NCBI GenBank assembly: GCA_963693365.1
Contig: CAVNZM010000008.1
Location: 1,240,001 to 1,304,000, forward strand
Source: Amoebidium appalachense
Taxonomy: Eukaryota > Ichthyosporea
Reading direction: 5' to 3'
DNA length: 64,000 nt
The first letter of the stretch is position 1, and each line of letters opens with the position of its first letter. Below are positions 1 to 20,245 of the stretch, piece by piece. The notes under the pieces were generated by a model. The model saw nothing but the letters and a program-made list of their open reading frames with translations. It was not told the DNA's origin and did no database searches. The position numbers and the translations under genes were made by a program.

Positions 1-638
1 GTGACTGATATTCATTTCGGAGCCATCTTTTTCTCAATATTTGTTTGCTCTGAGGATGCATGTTTTTGACATGGGCGATATCTGGTGGGTGTGCAAGAAC
101 AAGATAGATGTGGGTGGATGGATTGGGCACGCGAGAAAGGCATGGGGGGTGTGGGGGTGCATCTTAGGTATGGATGCACGGGTGCGTGGGGGAAACGAGG
201 GTGGGGGGGGGGGGGGGGGGGGGGTCGGGTGTGTGTGTGTGTGTGTGTGCGTGCGTGTGTGTGTGTGTGTTTGCGTGTGTGCGTATTGATGTGTGTGTAA
301 CTGATTGTACTGGTGGTAAGAGTGCTAGTGATGCGTTCACAGGGTCAAGAAATGTTTGGCCTTTACAAAAAGATAAGTGTGCTGATCAAGTAGGCCAGTG
401 AAGCCGTGATGAGATGCCTTTTGCTGAAAGGAGATTGGAAAGGGGTGCTGTTGGATTGCTCAGATGATGTGACATGTTACATGCTGCATCTAATCAATCT
501 GCCGCGCCTTTGCTACTCAGCCAATTACATTACCGCACTGCTTTTTTCCTTTATCCTACCCAGTGTGTTTTTTTTCTCCCTCTCTTACATTTTCCCTTCC
601 CTGTGTTTACACGACACTAACCCCATGCCCCCCTGCAG
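1..638 (+). other. Intron upstream of the DCAF7 exons
   Basis: No convincing exon is visible here. The stretch contains a G run and a (GT)n tract (about 200-300), then unique T/C-rich sequence ending in a pyrimidine tract and the acceptor CCCTGCAG at 631-638. It is read as the 3' part of an intron. The earlier WD40 exons of the gene lie outside the window. Confidence 0.6.
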
Positions 639-783
639 CCACGCTGGCCATCGACAGTGACAAAGTAGTAGTGATAGATGTCAGGGGCCCACCCACACCC
701 ATAGCTGAGCTGATAGGCCACCAGGCAACAGTAAATGGCTTGGACTGGGCTCCTCACTCAAGCCATGTGTGCTCCGCAGGTAA

Positions 784-817
<34 letters not shown>

Positions 818-1559
818 GGGGGGGGGGGAAGGGGAGGACCTGGGCTCTGGATGTGTGTGTGTGGTTGGTTGAGGGGGAGGGGGTGGAAGGAAGGGGGGGG
901 GGGGGGGGGGAAGCTACGAATGTGCATGTGGATGGTTGCGTAATCACATGGATGTGGTGGTGGTGGTGTGGTGTGTGTTTGGGGGAAAGGGGCGTAGTGA
1001 GTGGTGTTTGTGGATGGTTGTGTACGTGAGTGGATGTGGTGATGGTGGTGGTGGTGTGTGTGTGTGTGTGTGTGTGTTTGGTGGTGGTGGTGGTGGGAGG
1101 GGGGGGGGAGGGGGGGGGTCCTTTTTACGTGGGCGGGTGGCTTGGGTGGGTGTTTCGGTGCGGAGGTGTTAGGGTTTTATAGACAGTTATCCTCGAATTC
1201 TTTGGTTTGTGTGTGTGTTTTTGGGGGCCGGGGAGGGGAAGGGGGGGAGAGGGAGGGGTTACATTTGCAAGCTTTGGTGGAAGGTTGGTTTTTGGGAGAA
1301 GGAAGTACGTTGATTGGATCCCAGATATATGGTCTGACCTCAGTATCTCATGTATGTTTTTCTTTTCTCCACAGGAGACGACAAGCAGGCGCTGATTTGG
1401 AATGTAGGGCGCAGCAGCAGTGAGCGCTATAGATCACCCATATTGACATACACAGCAGAGTCAGAGGTCAACCACATAAGATGGTGCCCCACAGCCACTG
1501 ATGCTGTCAACTGGGTGGCCATATGCTTTGCTAACAAGCTGCAGATACTGAGGGTGTAG
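639..1559 (+). CDS. DCAF7: DCAF7/WDR68 (TTG1/AN11)-type WD40 protein, C-terminal exons
   Basis: Two exons, 639-779 and 1375-1559 (TAG stop at 1557-1559), join in phase 1 across a G- and GT-rich intron of about 595 bp (donor gtaagagg, acceptor ctccacag). The first exon reads TLAIDSDKVVVIDVRG and GLDWAPHSSHVCSAG. The second reads GDDKQALIWNV, ILTYTAESEVNHIRW and ends NKLQILRV. These are the hallmark blocks of the last WD repeats of DCAF7/WDR68 and plant TTG1, including the usual C-terminal LRV. In other eukaryotes this beta-propeller is a CRL4 substrate adaptor and a scaffold for DYRK kinases and MYB/bHLH complexes. The N-terminal repeats are off the left edge, so the gene is partial by position and not broken. 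Family assignment is firm; the local role is inferred. Confidence 0.93.
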
Positions 1560-3025
1560 GTCGGGAATATAGAGTTGATTTTTGGTCTCGATTTTGCTTG
1601 TTTATTCCTTGCTTAGGTGGTGGTGGTGGCTGGGAGCTTTTTTTTTTTTTTTTTTTTTCCCCTCGGGGGGGAGGGGGAGGGGGGGAGGGGGGGGGGGTCT
1701 GACGGGTGGTGTGTCTTGTTGACAAGTTTTTCTGAGCTAATATTAGTTGTGCTTTTTGGTTGATTGTGATTTGTGTATGGTAACGCAAGCTTTTATGTAC
1801 GGTGTGTGCATGGCGGCCGGGGGGGGGGGGGGGGGGGGGGGGATAATTTGTTATTTTGCGTTTTTTGAACAATAGGCCGGTAACCGTTGGTCTTGGCCGT
1901 ATGAGCAGGCTACTGTAGCTAGCTGGCACTAGCACCCTATTGGCTGAGGGGGGCAAATCCACGTGTTTGCTTTAACACGTGCCCCCATGCAGGCATGGCC
2001 ATATATGGACCATGTCACGTGACTTGCCTTAAATGGCAGTGGGTGTCCCACCCTATTTTAATACAATGACGTCAGCACCACTGGCTGTTTAATCGTGCTG
2101 GGAATGAAACATCCCTTCCTTCTCCCCATGTGGCCCTGTTTCTCTGGCAGTTAACGGCTGTCTGCGGCATGGCGATATTTTTAAATTGTCGCGATCGTGA
2201 ACGATTACGGTGTCTCTTGAATTTGATGGTGTGTATGAACATAATGGTTTTTGGGACTGGCTGAGTTTGTGGCGATGTTATCACCCCTCAAGGGCGCTTT
2301 TTTGGCTGTTATCTATATATTTACTGAAAGCTTATATTTTTTACAATATTGTTTCGTAGAAATAATAGTCCTGCAGGCAGCGCTGCAGCCAAAAAAGTTA
2401 GCCAGCAAGGGGACAAAACTAACCTTTTATGGTCAGTCACCCGCCAAAAATGGCGCGTAAATGGTTGGCTAATTTTGATTGGGTAACACCTGCCATCATG
2501 CCGTGTGTATGCATGCAGAATGTGAGAAGGGGATGTTGGTGAAGGCGGTGTTGCGCGTGTCACTACACTATTATTACTACAGCGGAACAGTTAATTGGGC
2601 ATGTGTGCACAGATGCTACTTTACGTATACACGAACACGCGTGTATACGTAGACACAGTGTGTGTGTTGTGTGTTACTAATGATGTGTGTGTGTGATAAG
2701 AGTGCTGGCGGTGGTGGGGAAGTGTACACAAACACACATGTGTGTGTGCGTGTTTGTGTTACACAGTGCGTCTATGTATGTGTGCCTGTTTGTGTGTGTG
2801 TGTGTGTGTTCCACATGATATCGATGTCGATAGCTGTGCTGCTGGTGGACACGGTGGGCAAGAGAGAGTGTGTGTTTGTGTTTGTGTGTGTGTTCATGTG
2901 TGTGTGCAATAAGGGTGTTGCGTTGGGCGCCGGTGGGGAAAGGTGTGTAGGTATGTGCTTATGTGTGATTGTATGATTGGTGTGACGATATGGTGGGGTG
3001 GGAGTGGGGATCCCAGAGAGAGAGA

Positions 3026-3027
<2 letters not shown>

Positions 3028-3060
<33 letters not shown>

Positions 3061-3203
3061 ATGCGTCAGAGGGTTGGAAATATGGAGGAGACAACGAAAA
3101 GCAACAACAAAACGTCACAAAAGTGGGAAATTCAAAATGATTAAACAATTTAAGTGTGCAGGCAGAAGACGCTTGAACAGAGCCCATCATCAGGGGGGTT
3201 CCG
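3028..3203 (-). repeat. Poly-C-tailed dispersed element, copy 1
   Basis: On the minus strand this begins with the core CTGATGATGGGCTCTG, then a conserved CTTCTGCCTGCACA, a T-rich middle, and ends in a C run of about 32 (the G run 3028-3059 on +). The core is shared with 9602-9735 and 32079-32236 at roughly 85% by eye. Confidence 0.6.
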
Positions 3204-3628
3204 GGGGAGGGGGGGGGGGGGGCCACTAATTAGGTTGATAACTTAACAATCCGTTCAGGTACTAGGGGGATTATATTCATGAGATGTCTAGACGGTTTCC
3301 CATGTTGTATCCCGTGCCCATATATGGCAAAAAATACAAACAAGCTATTGGGCTTGATCTCAGTTCACATAAGCAGACACCCTCGAGGATATCAAGGAGG
3401 AATAAAAAGGAGTGTGGGAGCTTGCACACTTAAAACTGGAACGATCGGTTGAAAAAACCCGTAAATTATGAATCAACATGTTGGCATGCTATCATACTAC
3501 TAAGTTAGTTTCTAGTATTTACCAGGCAGCTTTCTATACGAGAACACTGTGACTGGGTGGGTTTGAAACTTCAACTCTACACATAGGCCTTTGACCAAAT
3601 TGCTCGTTATCATAGTTTGTGTTCGTGA

Positions 3629-3629
<1 letters not shown>

Positions 3630-3692
<63 letters not shown>
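3630..3692. repeat. (GT)n microsatellite
   Basis: About 30 uninterrupted GT units in the intergenic space near the 3' end of the subtilase gene. Confidence 0.95.
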
Positions 3693-3695
<3 letters not shown>

Positions 3696-4012
3696 CTTTT
3701 GTGTGTCGTTGGTGTCTAAATTTGTAACTGCATGGATGTGCGATGTTATCTTTGTGTGTGTTTGTGTCACGAGTGTGATATAACTGGATACATGTGCGTG
3801 TTCATGTTTGTGTGTGTGATTATTATTTGAACTATTCCACTCTGCTGTGCTTTGATCCCCCACATACGCACAGCATGAGGTTTGTTTTCTAAGCCTTTTG
3901 GCCGGCAAAACAAAAGAGCACCTAACTCAAATCTGTAATGGTTTGATGATATTTTTACATTTTTTTTTTTTAAAAAAAAAAACCAACGCTACAATCCAAT
4001 CAGCGACCCCCC

Positions 4013-12561
<8,549 letters not shown>

Positions 12562-13433
12562 TTTGGCGCGCGGGGGCGCACCCCAATTTACGGAGAATGT
12601 GTACCCTTCAAGCTGGTGTGGGATGGGGTGAATTCTCTGTAGCTAACAGGGCAGAGTTCTTGTGGACTGGTAGGTTGAGGTAAATAAAAGAGGAAGGCGG
12701 GGTTGTTTAGAGCTCCAAAATTTGAAAGTGAGAATAACTATTTACGCAATATGACTGTTGTTTCTAGCGTGGGTCAGTTGGTTATGCAAACTACTATAAA
12801 CGGACCCGAGACAATTATTTTAGCCCACTAATCCAACGGAGTCAAGCGGAATCAGTGAATGATGGTCCCCGGGAGTCCTCGAAGTTCTAAGGTCAAGATG
12901 ACTGGCACTGAAAGAACGTAAACGTCACATAGACATTAATACTTGAGCGTAAGGTATCAACTATAATAATTACCAACTTCAACACGAGTATACCCACATA
13001 CCCCTACAGTACCCTTGGGCTACAAAAGCTTGACCACACACACTCTCACAGACGGCCGTCGGCAAGTCGCAGTACGGTCGCGCGTGAATATTTGGAATTC
13101 CAATGTAGGGGCGGCATAGATCGTGGCATGATTTGAATCGAGATCTATGCTTATAATTGGATGCTTTTATCCTACTTGGATCTTACTCGGCATACCAGAA
13201 AAGCAACTTGAACTTTGGGTGCATGATATTTATCGAACAATTGTTCGCTAACATTTCCCATACTTGGTGAACCAGGTGAATAAGAGGGGTTGAAAAGCTC
13301 CAGGCAGATGTACCTAATTACTTAATCATTTATCTATATATATATATATATATCTTTATATTTTTATTTATATTTATATACATAAACTGTTTATATATAT
13401 ATCACTTGAGGCAGCTGACACTGGGTGATTTGA

Positions 13434-13441
13434 TGACGTCA
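13434..13441. promoter_or_regulatory. TGACGTCA palindrome (CRE/bZIP-type site)
   Basis: A perfect 8-bp palindrome in unique sequence about 870 bp upstream of the subtilase start codon. One of ten perfect copies in the window. That it acts as a bZIP site is inferred from the known CREB/ATF consensus. Confidence 0.35.
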
Positions 13442-13813
13442 CAGCATGACGTTTACAGCGAATCATATTTCAGTGATCTCACGCCCTTTTTGCCGCCACA
13501 CAGACGCCGTGGTGCGCGGGCGACCGCTTTCATTGGGCTCGAGCGCACCCTGTGACTGTTGTGGCGGGGGGAGCTGAAGTGGGGGCGGAGGGGAGGGGGG
13601 AGAGGGAGGCAGAGACCCGGGGGGGAGGGGGAGGGGGGGGGGGGGGGGGGGGGGGGTGAGGTCAGGGGGAGGAGGGGCGGGAGGGGGTCCCGGAGGAGAA
13701 GGGGGTTGGCGGGGGAAAGGGGGTGGAGGTGGACTACAGGGGTTGCAGCTGGAGGGGGCTCGCGTGGGGAGGAAAGATGGGAGGAGAAAAATAAGCAAAA
13801 AAAAAAAGGCGCG

Positions 13814-13814
<1 letters not shown>

Positions 13815-13896
<82 letters not shown>
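13815..13896. repeat. Poly-G tract, 82 consecutive G
   Basis: The longest pure homopolymer seen here. It follows an A-rich stretch (13798-13807) and is embedded in about 500 bp of G-rich sequence. It has strong G-quadruplex potential on + and i-motif potential on -. Confidence 0.95.
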
Positions 13897-13897
<1 letters not shown>

Positions 13898-15255
13898 GGG
13901 GGTTGGAGAAGGGGGTGGCGAGGGGGGAGGAGGGGTCTGCTGTTGGACGAGGTTCGAGTCGGGAGGAGATCTGGAGATGGGAGGAGAAAAGAAAAGGGGG
14001 AGGGGGGGGGGGGGGGGGGGTGGCGGGGGAGGGGAGGGGGGGGGGGAGGGGGGGGGAGAAGAGAGGGGGGAGGATGGCCCAGTGAAATGCAGGTCAAACA
14101 GGTGTGGTTCATTATAAGATGCGGGGGGAAAAGGGGGGGGGAGGGGGGGGTCTAACGAATTCTAGAGCCTATCCAAGCTGGTGGAAATATCTTCAAGGTG
14201 GTCGGGTGGGTGGGTGAGTGGTGGTGTTTGTTGGGGAGGAGGGGGCGGCGGGGAGGGGGGGGAGGGGGAGGAACGAAGGCCCTGTGGCTTCCAGGTGCAC
14301 AACGTCGGCAACAAATGCGTCTGGCAGATGCAGTTTTTTTTAGCCTCGAAGCATAAAGCGAGCATAATAAACGGCCTGGTTTCTCACCAAGACGCCAAGA
14401 CGAAAAGAATCATTATGTGCGTGTCTGCCACAAGTCAGTCTGAGAAAGTCACTGTGTACACACCATGCTCACGTGTACGTGGGTTTGAATGCGCACACGT
14501 CCAACTGTGCTGCATTGTGCGAGTAGTACTATGCACCTTTTATGTGTGGGCCTCTATTATTTGCGCGCGTGTGTGTATAAGTGCTTGTGTGTACCGTAGG
14601 TTGTAGTGCTACGTGTCTTCAGTGTACAACTCACGGTGTGTGTGTGGAGAGGGGAGGAGGGGGAGAGGAGGGGGGGGGGAGGGGGGGGGGGATGCGAGGG
14701 CGTGTGTGTGTGCGGGCGCTCGCGGGCCAGTCTTAGTGCACACATGTATGCAGGATGTGTACACACACATGTGTGTGTGTGTGTGTGTGTGTGTTTGTGC
14801 GCGCGCACCCACGACTAGTGGCCCGATCCGCTACATAGTGCAAGCATGGCCGTCCCACACTGGCTGTATATTGTACAGCAACAGGGTGTGATATGAAATC
14901 CATGACCGCCTGCATTTATACTTATACATCATATCTTCTATAGGCTCGTACCCTTCCCCCCCCCCCCCCCCCCCCCCGAAAACCTCCCTCCCTGCCCCCC
15001 TTCCCCCCCCCCCTCCCCCCCCCCCCCCTTCCCCCCTCTCCCCACGCTTCTGAGGCCGGGGGGGAAGGGGGGGGGGAGGGGGGGTGAGTGGGGTGAGGGG
15101 GAGGGGGTTGGGGAGAGGGGGAGGGGAGATCCAGAGGGGGGGAAGAGTGTAAGTTTTGTTTTGTTTTGTTTTGTTTTTTTTTTTTTTTTTTTTTTTGGGG
15201 GGGGGGGGGGGGGGAGGGGGTGAAGGGGGGCGGGGGTGTGTTGGGGGGGGGGGGT

Positions 15256-15291
<36 letters not shown>

Positions 15292-15429
15292 TATACCGAA
15301 ACCCACATCCCAATTTACTTTTTGTCTTGTTGGTGAACCCCCCATGAAGGTGGGTAGGTGGGTGGAAGTTTTTTTTTTTTTTTTTTCTTTTCTTTTTCTT
15401 TTTTTTTTTTTTTTTTTTTGGGGGGGGGG

Positions 15430-15714
15430 GGGGGGGGGTACGAGAACCATTATTTGTCTGTGAGGGTTTGCCACGTTGTGTGATGTGTGAAAATTGTTAA
15501 ACCGGGACGGGAAGGATACAAAGAGGGATGCAGGGAGGGTATGAAGTTGGGAGAGAGAAGGAGTCGGTGTGGTGGGCTTAGGAGCAGTGCTGTACAGTAA
15601 TGCCAAGTTGAATACAATGTTTTCTAGCCGTGGACCCCGGAGGTACCGCTGCAAAAAGCTGTTCATTTCAGTGGTGTTTTGAGGGATTTCTACACCCCAT
15701 AGTTCCTGGCCCAC
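15430..15714 (-). other. Open coding-looking segment of unknown identity
   Basis: The minus strand is open for about 95 codons, with normal composition in the first two thirds (for example ELWGVEIPQNTTEMNSFLQ and GPRLENIVFNLALLY). It then runs into a poly-C tract (G run 15420-15438 on +). No family was recognised. It could be a lone exon, an eroded gene, or the body of a poly-C-tailed repeat that happens to be open. There is no clear start or splice evidence. Confidence 0.2.
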
Positions 15715-17346
15715 ACATAACGGTTGGGGTGTGTGGATTCGGTATGAGGAGGAAAGGGGGAAGGGCGAGGGGGGGGAGGGGGGGGGAGGGAGGTCGGGGG
15801 GATGGGGGATGGGGGGGAAGAGGGAGGTTCCTGATGTGTGTGTCGATATCTTAAGTTGGGGGGCTCAGAAAAGCACCTGTTTGTTCAATACAAGGGCTTA
15901 TCGGATGATGTCAGTGTGCAAGTGATAAGATGCGCTATAGCATTACATCCCATGGGCCCTTTTTACTATGAAAGGCCAGCCTTACTACGAGAATTAAATT
16001 ACAGGTTTTCTACCCTTACATCACTCTAAGGATACCGCGGAATTATGTATCATGCAATCCGGAAGTCACAACACACTGTGTGGCAACTATTCAGATATCC
16101 TAAAAACATGCTGCGGTCTAGAACATCCACATTACATTTCAGCGTATAGTCTAATGTTGCTACACTGTGATATTTTCTTCTGGTCAGGCTAAGTTAGCCT
16201 ATACCCTCCCCCTCCTCCCCCCCCCCCCCCCCCCCCCCCCCCCCACACTCCCGCTGGGAAAAAAAAAACTTTGAAAAGGCAGTCCTACAGCAACACAGCT
16301 CGGAGCAACACACACCTGATGTCGAAGTGTGCCGTGCAGCCCCTTTATATACTCTCAGTCTGTTTGTTCCAGCGGCGCCTTGGACCACGTGCACGCGGCG
16401 AATTCGCATTCGACTCGGAGCTCGAGCGCGATGTCATCTTCGACTATATATGATTAGCTGGCAGTATGTACTTGCATAAGGAACTAAATTGTACATAGGG
16501 GCAACCTATGTGAAACATAGTGAAGTAAAAATAAGTAAGGGATGAGGAGAAGAAAGTTATAGCCAGAGTCTCTCGTGGCGCATTTACATTTGATGGAAGT
16601 ACTGCGGCGGATATCACGCCACGTGCACATGATACCACGGCCCTCTGAAAAAACGTGATGATACCCTAGCTGCTGGAATACCTGGTGAGTCAGACTCGGT
16701 GAGCGAGATCGCGGAAAGGGGCAAAATTCCGTTTGGTGCACATGGCTTTTGTGATCAATATATATATATCACCGGTGGGAATTTTGGATACCACCTCAAC
16801 CCTTTTCATGCCACATGAGTGTGAATATTTTGTGACGAATGCCCATGTTGTGACGCTAGTTTGCGTTTTCGACAGACATAGAAATAACTCATGGATGCCG
16901 GTGCATGTGTGATATTCTATCCCTATATATGCATATTTCAAAGTTTACGTATACGTACATGCCGATCGACCGACCACGGATGTGTCGGGTCGGTTGACCC
17001 GAGAACCAGCCCGAACCGACCCGGCGGCCCCGACCCCAAACGGTGGCATTTTTGCCCAAACCCGGCTGTCCGGATGATCCGACGGGTTCGACCCGTATCC
17101 GGCCCGGCCTGGGGTCTTGATCCGGGAAGAAGAGTCGGGTCGGCCCTGCAGGGTCATATACTAGTAATGCCACGCTCTGCCGAGCTTTGGCTTAACGTCG
17201 AAGCGAGGCGAGAATTTTCTGGAAGGTGCTGTGTGCGTGTGTGCCAGTGTTGGGCAACAATTTTAAGGAAAAAAATGGACTGTTCGGATATTTTTTTTCT
17301 CTCTGGCTGTATCCTGCCTCCCCCCCCCCCCCCCCCCCTCCCCCCC

Positions 17347-17377
<31 letters not shown>

Positions 17378-17593
17378 TTCACTTCTCCCTCCACTCCCGG
17401 CCTTTTCTGTCTTCTCCTCAGCGTCGTTCTTTCTCTGTCCCCCTCCCCTGCCTCCCTTCCTCCCTCTGCCTCCCCATCTATTCCCCTTTCCTTCTCCCTC
17501 CCCCCCCCTTCCCCTTTCTCCTTTCCTCCCCCTCCCCCCCTTTTTTTTTGTATGTATGTGTGTTTGGCTGGCCCTAGGTTTACCCATAAATGG

Positions 17594-17654
<61 letters not shown>

Positions 17655-17776
17655 GTGTGTACAGCTGATGGGAAACAACCGTTTTCCAAAATTGTATTTG
17701 ATCGGGGGGGAGGGGGGAGGGGAGGGGACGGTTATTTCTCTAGCCCTTTTTTTTTTGGGTCAGTAACTGCCTTAAA

Positions 17777-17812
<36 letters not shown>

Positions 17813-18626
17813 TATGGCTGGGGGGAGGTGCATGTGGGTTTGGGGGGGGGGGGGGGGGGGGGGGGGGGAAGGAAGAGGGGGGGACTCGTTGCTTGGGAGG
17901 TTTTTTTTTTGGATATGAAAGGTGCGTGTGTGTGTGGGTGGGTACGTACGTGCGTGCGTGCGTGCGTGCGTGTACGTATGCGTGCGGGGGAGGCTGTTTT
18001 TAGAGAGGGGGGGGGGGGGGGGGGGGGGATTGTAATTTGATGTACGGCCTTTTTTTTCCAGTTTATTTGTTGGCGAAATGAATTGTTTTGGGGGGCTGCC
18101 CATTTGTTCGGTAATGCAAAATATGTTTACTACATTTATATACTATTTATTTTTATATGTCGAGTTGGATATAACATGTACACACGGTCGAGGAAGTATT
18201 TATGCGATCGATTCGGTGCACGTTGGGGAATTGCACGATCGGTTAGCAAGTTTACGGCGATCGCTGATTGGTGAACGCAAGACACCTGACTTTCCGCAAA
18301 CCAGGGTGCGCTGTAAGTCTGGAAACCAATCACAATCAGAGGAACCACTACATTCACCAATGGAATTACCGCGGCGTCATCCTTTGCGGCTCCCGCCAAA
18401 TCTGACCACCCGCGAACCAAAGGCTTGGCACGTGATCGGCGACTTATCAGGGCTGAGCCATCACATGATCACCAATGGTCGGGCCAGGTTTTTGTCTGGA
18501 CTCACTCACTCACTCATCACTCACTCACAAATCCCGGCTGGGGCTGTGGAATGAGAACTGCTTAGCTTCGCTAATGCTCGCTTCTCTGTTGATTTACTTT
18601 TTTTTCATTTAGGCCGATTTGATTGG

Positions 18627-19561
18627 TCCTCAGGCAGGGGTGGGCAGGTAGGGAAAAATGGGATCGGGTCAGGTCGGGTCGGGTCTGAGCCTTGACGGGT
18701 AGAAACGGGTCTAGCCGGGTCGGGTCTAGCCCTCCCCCCCCGGGCCCCAATACTGGTTGGGGGGGGGGGGGGGGGGGGGGGAGGGGGGGGGGGGGGGGGG
18801 CTAGCGCCTACTATATAGAGAGGGCCAAGCTGGAAAGAGACCTTCTTTGTAATATTGTTTTTCTTTGGACTGGATTGGATCTATTCGACGGAAAGATATG
18901 CAAGTATGCACGGCATACTGAGAAGACAATAAAAACTTCACGAGTTATCCAGTAACAAGTGCATACTGAGATACCTGAACACTGTGTGAAAATCATATAA
19001 ATACTAAATGTGACGACCAACAGAATTCAACCCAAAGTCTAAAGTGGGTACATTGCCAGCCAGTGTAGCAGACACCCGTAGGGAAAGAGGTAAAACGCGA
19101 CATAAAAACTCACACCTATCAACATGCTTGCGATTAAAAAGTTCAGCACAAAAGTGGCACCAGCGGCGATGGAAACAAAAATCACAACGCCACTGCACAA
19201 CTTCCCATGCAATATCAACATCAGAGCACCATACAGACTTATCTACGAGGGTGGTATCCAAACGTACAGCAGGAGAAATGTATCCTGCCAAAGCTCCCAA
19301 AAAGCGATAATGATTGTAATACCGGTACCCCCCCCCCCCCCCCCCCACCACCACCACCACCAAAAGCCTCCCCCGGCCCCCCTTGGGCCTCTTCGTCATC
19401 CCAGTGGGCTCCTCCCCGCCCTCCTCCCCCCTCTTCCCCTCCCTACCCGGGGCCCGGGTAGACCAGATAGGTTCACGGGTAAGCCCGGGTCGGGTCGGGT
19501 CTGAGCCTCAACAGGTAAGACCCGGCGGGTTGGGTCTACCCACCCCACCCCTGTCCTCAGG
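18627..19561. mobile_element. hAT-like non-autonomous DNA transposon (MITE-like)
   Basis: The element spans 18635-19553 (919 bp). It is flanked by a perfect 8-bp direct repeat TCCTCAGG (18627-18634 and 19554-19561). The left end reads CAGGGGTGGGCAGGTAGG, and the right end on the reverse strand reads CAGGGGTGGGGTGGGTAG, giving terminal inverted repeats. Subterminal blocks containing GGGTCGGGTCTGAGCCT recur near both ends (about 18678 and 19493) in direct orientation. An 8-bp target duplication plus a CAGGG start is typical of hAT elements. The interior has no convincing transposase, so it is called non-autonomous. Internal G and C runs (about 18759-18800, 19328-19346) look like later expansions. 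Confidence 0.75.
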
Positions 19562-19615
19562 TCCATGGGCGGATATGATATGTCGTTGAATTTTATCGTG
19601 GCTGTATGCGCGGCC

Positions 19616-19616
<1 letters not shown>

Positions 19617-19653
<37 letters not shown>

Positions 19654-20006
19654 AGTGTGTGGTATGTGTACGTGTGTTTTGTGTGTGTGCGTCATGTGTG
19701 CGTGTTTTATCGTGGCTGGTGCGTGTTTGTGTGTGTACGTACCGAGTATGTGTGTTTGTACACGTGTGTGCGTGACGTGTGTGTGTGTGTGTGCGCGCGC
19801 GCACGTGCGGTGTGTGTGTGTGTGTGTTTGTGTGTGTGTGCGTGTGTGTGCCTGTGTGTGTGTGTGTGTGCCGCGGTGTGTGTGTGTGTGTGTGTGCAGA
19901 GTGTGTGTGTGTGTGCACGTGTGTGTGTGTGTGTGTGTGTGTGACGTGTGTGTGTGTGTGTGTGGGTGTGTGTGTGTGCGTGTGTTTCCGTGTGTGTGTT
20001 TGTGTG

Positions 20007-20089
<83 letters not shown>

Positions 20090-20117
20090 TTTGTGTATGT
20101 GTGTGTGTGTGTGTGTT
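19617..20117. repeat. Long (GT)n tract, interrupted
   Basis: About 500 bp dominated by GT, with GCGC, CCTG, ACGT and CGCG interruptions and a pure core near 20010-20085. It begins about 56 bp after the right end of the hAT-like element. Confidence 0.95.
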
Positions 20118-20176
20118 GTGGTATGGCAAAGGCATAAAGCCTTGGTGTTTCTCCCTGAAGGAGAGCTAGCCTTTTT

Positions 20177-20245
20177 GGCCCAGATGGTCAAGCCATCGGC
20201 CTAAGGACACCAAGTGCTCGTGTTCAAATCCCGATGGAGGAGGCC
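20177..20245 (+). other. tRNA-like sequence (possible tRNA-derived repeat)
   Basis: The segment starts and ends with GGCC and is followed by TTTTT (20246-20250), a Pol III-style terminator. It contains GTTCAAATCCC, which matches the B box/T-loop, and a possible D-arm (GGTC pairing with GGCC). The anticodon stem does not fold cleanly and one T-stem pair mismatches. It is therefore more likely a tRNA pseudogene or SINE head than a working tRNA. A second D-arm-like motif, TTCAGTGGTAGAG, lies just downstream (20261-20273). Confidence 0.3.

Larger units (their letters stand above)
1560..4012. other. Intergenic region between two convergent genes
   Basis: This holds the 3' flank of DCAF7 (+) and of the subtilase (-). 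It contains T and G runs (1639-1700, 1820-1842), one perfect TGACGTCA at 2067-2074, (GT)n at 2660-2960, a poly-C-tailed dispersed element (3028-3203), and a (GT)n block at 3630-3692. A T12/A11 palindrome at 3960-3981 lies just downstream of the subtilase stop. No coding exon was recognised. Confidence 0.6.
12562..18626. other. Gene-poor, repeat-rich interval
   Basis: 12562-13550 is unique sequence, with an AT-rich patch (13330-13405) and one TGACGTCA (13434-13441). It is upstream of the subtilase start and so the likely promoter side. 13560-14150 is G-dominated, including 82 consecutive G. 14940-15440 is a mosaic of C, G and T homopolymers. 15960-17160 is unique, with a CGGGTC-rich patch (16980-17160) resembling the hAT-like element's subterminal sequence. 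17300-18030 is again C, G and GT runs. No confident gene was found. Confidence 0.5.

Noticed and set aside
13453-14155. Gly-, Pro- or Arg-rich frames across G/C runs
   Set aside because: They are translations of homopolymers and G/A or C/T tracts; no start context, splice logic or recognisable domain.
18078-18554. Plus-strand 158-aa open frame
   Set aside because: Composition changes abruptly, no domain is recognised, and the end runs into a CTCACT repeat. Judged a chance frame.
18660-18730. Telomere-like CGGGTC repeats
   Set aside because: Copies are few and degenerate and sit inside the ends of the hAT-like element, so they are subterminal repeats and not telomeric arrays.
19004-19399. 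Possible transposase fragment inside the hAT-like element
   Set aside because: A minus-strand frame has several Cys and His residues, but they do not match a BED finger or hAT dimerisation motif clearly enough to call.
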